From Bacteroides sp. (GTDB taxonomy: Bacteria; Bacteroidota; Bacteroidia; Bacteroidales; SM23-62), in assembly GCA_030592145.1 (NCBI GenBank), contig JAUVKJ010000123.1:1-5897 (forward strand): a stretch of 5,897 bases of DNA, written 5' to 3'. Both the position numbers and the translations under genes were made by a program. Positions 5,455 through 5,897 of the stretch are shown in pieces. Each line of letters begins with the position of its first letter. Within the stretch, counting starts at the first letter, position 1. A model generated the notes under the pieces. That model ran no database searches. It was not told the DNA's origin and saw nothing but the letters and a program-made list of their open reading frames with translations.

Positions 5455-5897
5455 ATGGAAACCTTAAATTTACCAACTTATTCCTTTTCTGTAAAATCTG
5501 AGGAAGGAAGAACCTATATTTTCGATACATTTCGCAAAAAGTATGTTCTTCTGACTCCCGAGGAATGGGTACGGCAGCATTTCCTTCAGTACCTGGTGCA
5601 GGACAAAGGTTTTCCTGCCTCACTGATGATGGTAGAGCAGGAGTTCCAGTTTAACCGCATGAAAAAAAGAACGGATATCCTTGCCTGTAACCGCCAGGGT
5701 GAACCTGTACTCATTGTTGAATGCAAATCTCCCACCGTACCTGTAACCCGTGAAGTATTTGACCAGATCGGCCTGTACAACCTTGCCTACAATGTGCCCT
5801 GGCTTGTGGTGACAAACGGTTTAAAGCATTATTGCAGCCGGTTCGATGAGGCAGACGGGGAATACCGGTTTACAGACCGGATTCCTGACTGGGAAGA
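5455..5897 (+). CDS. HsdR N-terminal-domain (PD-(D/E)XK nuclease-fold) protein, 3'-truncated by window edge
   Basis: The reading frame is open from ATG 5455 to the right edge, giving 147 residues without a stop. It matches the small stand-alone proteins annotated as 'type I restriction enzyme R protein N-terminus' (HSDR_N family). The PD-(D/E)XK core is visible: Glu62 (possible first-helix acidic residue) in VEQEFQF, Asp74 in KRTDILAC, then Glu89-Cys-Lys91 in VLIVECKSP (the ExK motif), and Gln104 with Tyr108 in FDQIGLYN, a QxxxY pattern typical of HsdR-type nucleases. These predict a Mg2+-dependent DNA cleavage site. Members of this size are about 150 residues, so only a few residues are probably missing. 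No helicase, methylase (HsdM) or specificity (HsdS) gene is visible, so a classical type I restriction system is unlikely, although the sequence beyond the edge is unseen. It is divergent from amn-holA, an arrangement I recall as frequent in Bacteroidota. Its biological role is unknown. Confidence 0.85.
   Translation, partial: METLNLPTYSFSVKSEEGRTYIFDTFRKKYVLLTPEEWVRQHFLQYLVQDKGFPASLMMVEQEFQFNRMKKRTDILACNRQGEPVLIVECKSPTVPVTREVFDQIGLYNLAYNVPWLVVTNGLKHYCSRFDEADGEYRFTDRIPDWE

Noticed and set aside
5455..5897. A complete type I restriction system at the right edge
   Set aside because: Only the nuclease N-domain is seen, with the short layout of stand-alone family members and no HsdM or HsdS in view; I therefore did not name it hsdR.

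Overview
The window reads as ordinary chromosomal DNA from a member of the Bacteroidota, most likely Bacteroidales or a relative. This rests on protein recognition: a 2-oxoacid dehydrogenase E1 C-terminus of the type found in fused alpha/beta proteins of this phylum, a short (256 aa) AMP nucleosidase, the YqgE and HolA variants, and a stand-alone HsdR-N-domain protein divergent from amn-holA. Weak or absent Shine-Dalgarno sequences, and two copies of TATTTTTG (fitting the Bacteroidota -7 element TAnnTTTG) before plus-strand genes, agree with this. No species can be named.

Layout. (1) Positions 2-643, plus: C-terminal 213 residues of a thiamine-diphosphate-dependent 2-oxoacid dehydrogenase E1, cut by the left edge. 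(2) Positions 733-2211, minus: complete NhaC-type Na+/H+ antiporter, convergent with the E1 gene. (3) Positions 2212-2377: AT-rich divergent intergenic region with two small palindromes and a candidate promoter for yqgE. (4) Positions 2378-2965, plus: YqgE/AlgH-family protein; I place its start at an ATG 42 bases inside the longest open frame. (5) Positions 2999-5400, minus: a compact probable operon, transcribed amn (AMP nucleosidase), holA (DNA polymerase III delta), then a rhomboid intramembrane protease, with gaps of 10 bases and 1 base. (6) Positions 5455-5897, plus: a gene divergent from amn, cut by the right edge, encoding a small protein with the HsdR N-terminal PD-(D/E)XK nuclease fold.

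How the genes relate. HolA loads the replicative clamp, AMP nucleosidase adjusts adenine nucleotide pools, and the rhomboid cuts membrane proteins; tight spacing suggests co-transcription, not a shared pathway. The divergent HsdR-N protein has its catalytic residues but no visible helicase or methylase partner within the window, so its role beside the clamp-loader gene is the most open question. NhaC and the E1 enzyme are housekeeping functions with no evident link to the others.

I saw no mobile element, CRISPR array, rRNA or tRNA, and no clear sign of horizontal transfer. No intergenic stretch exceeds 300 bases. I did not find convincing evidence of a wholly new system.
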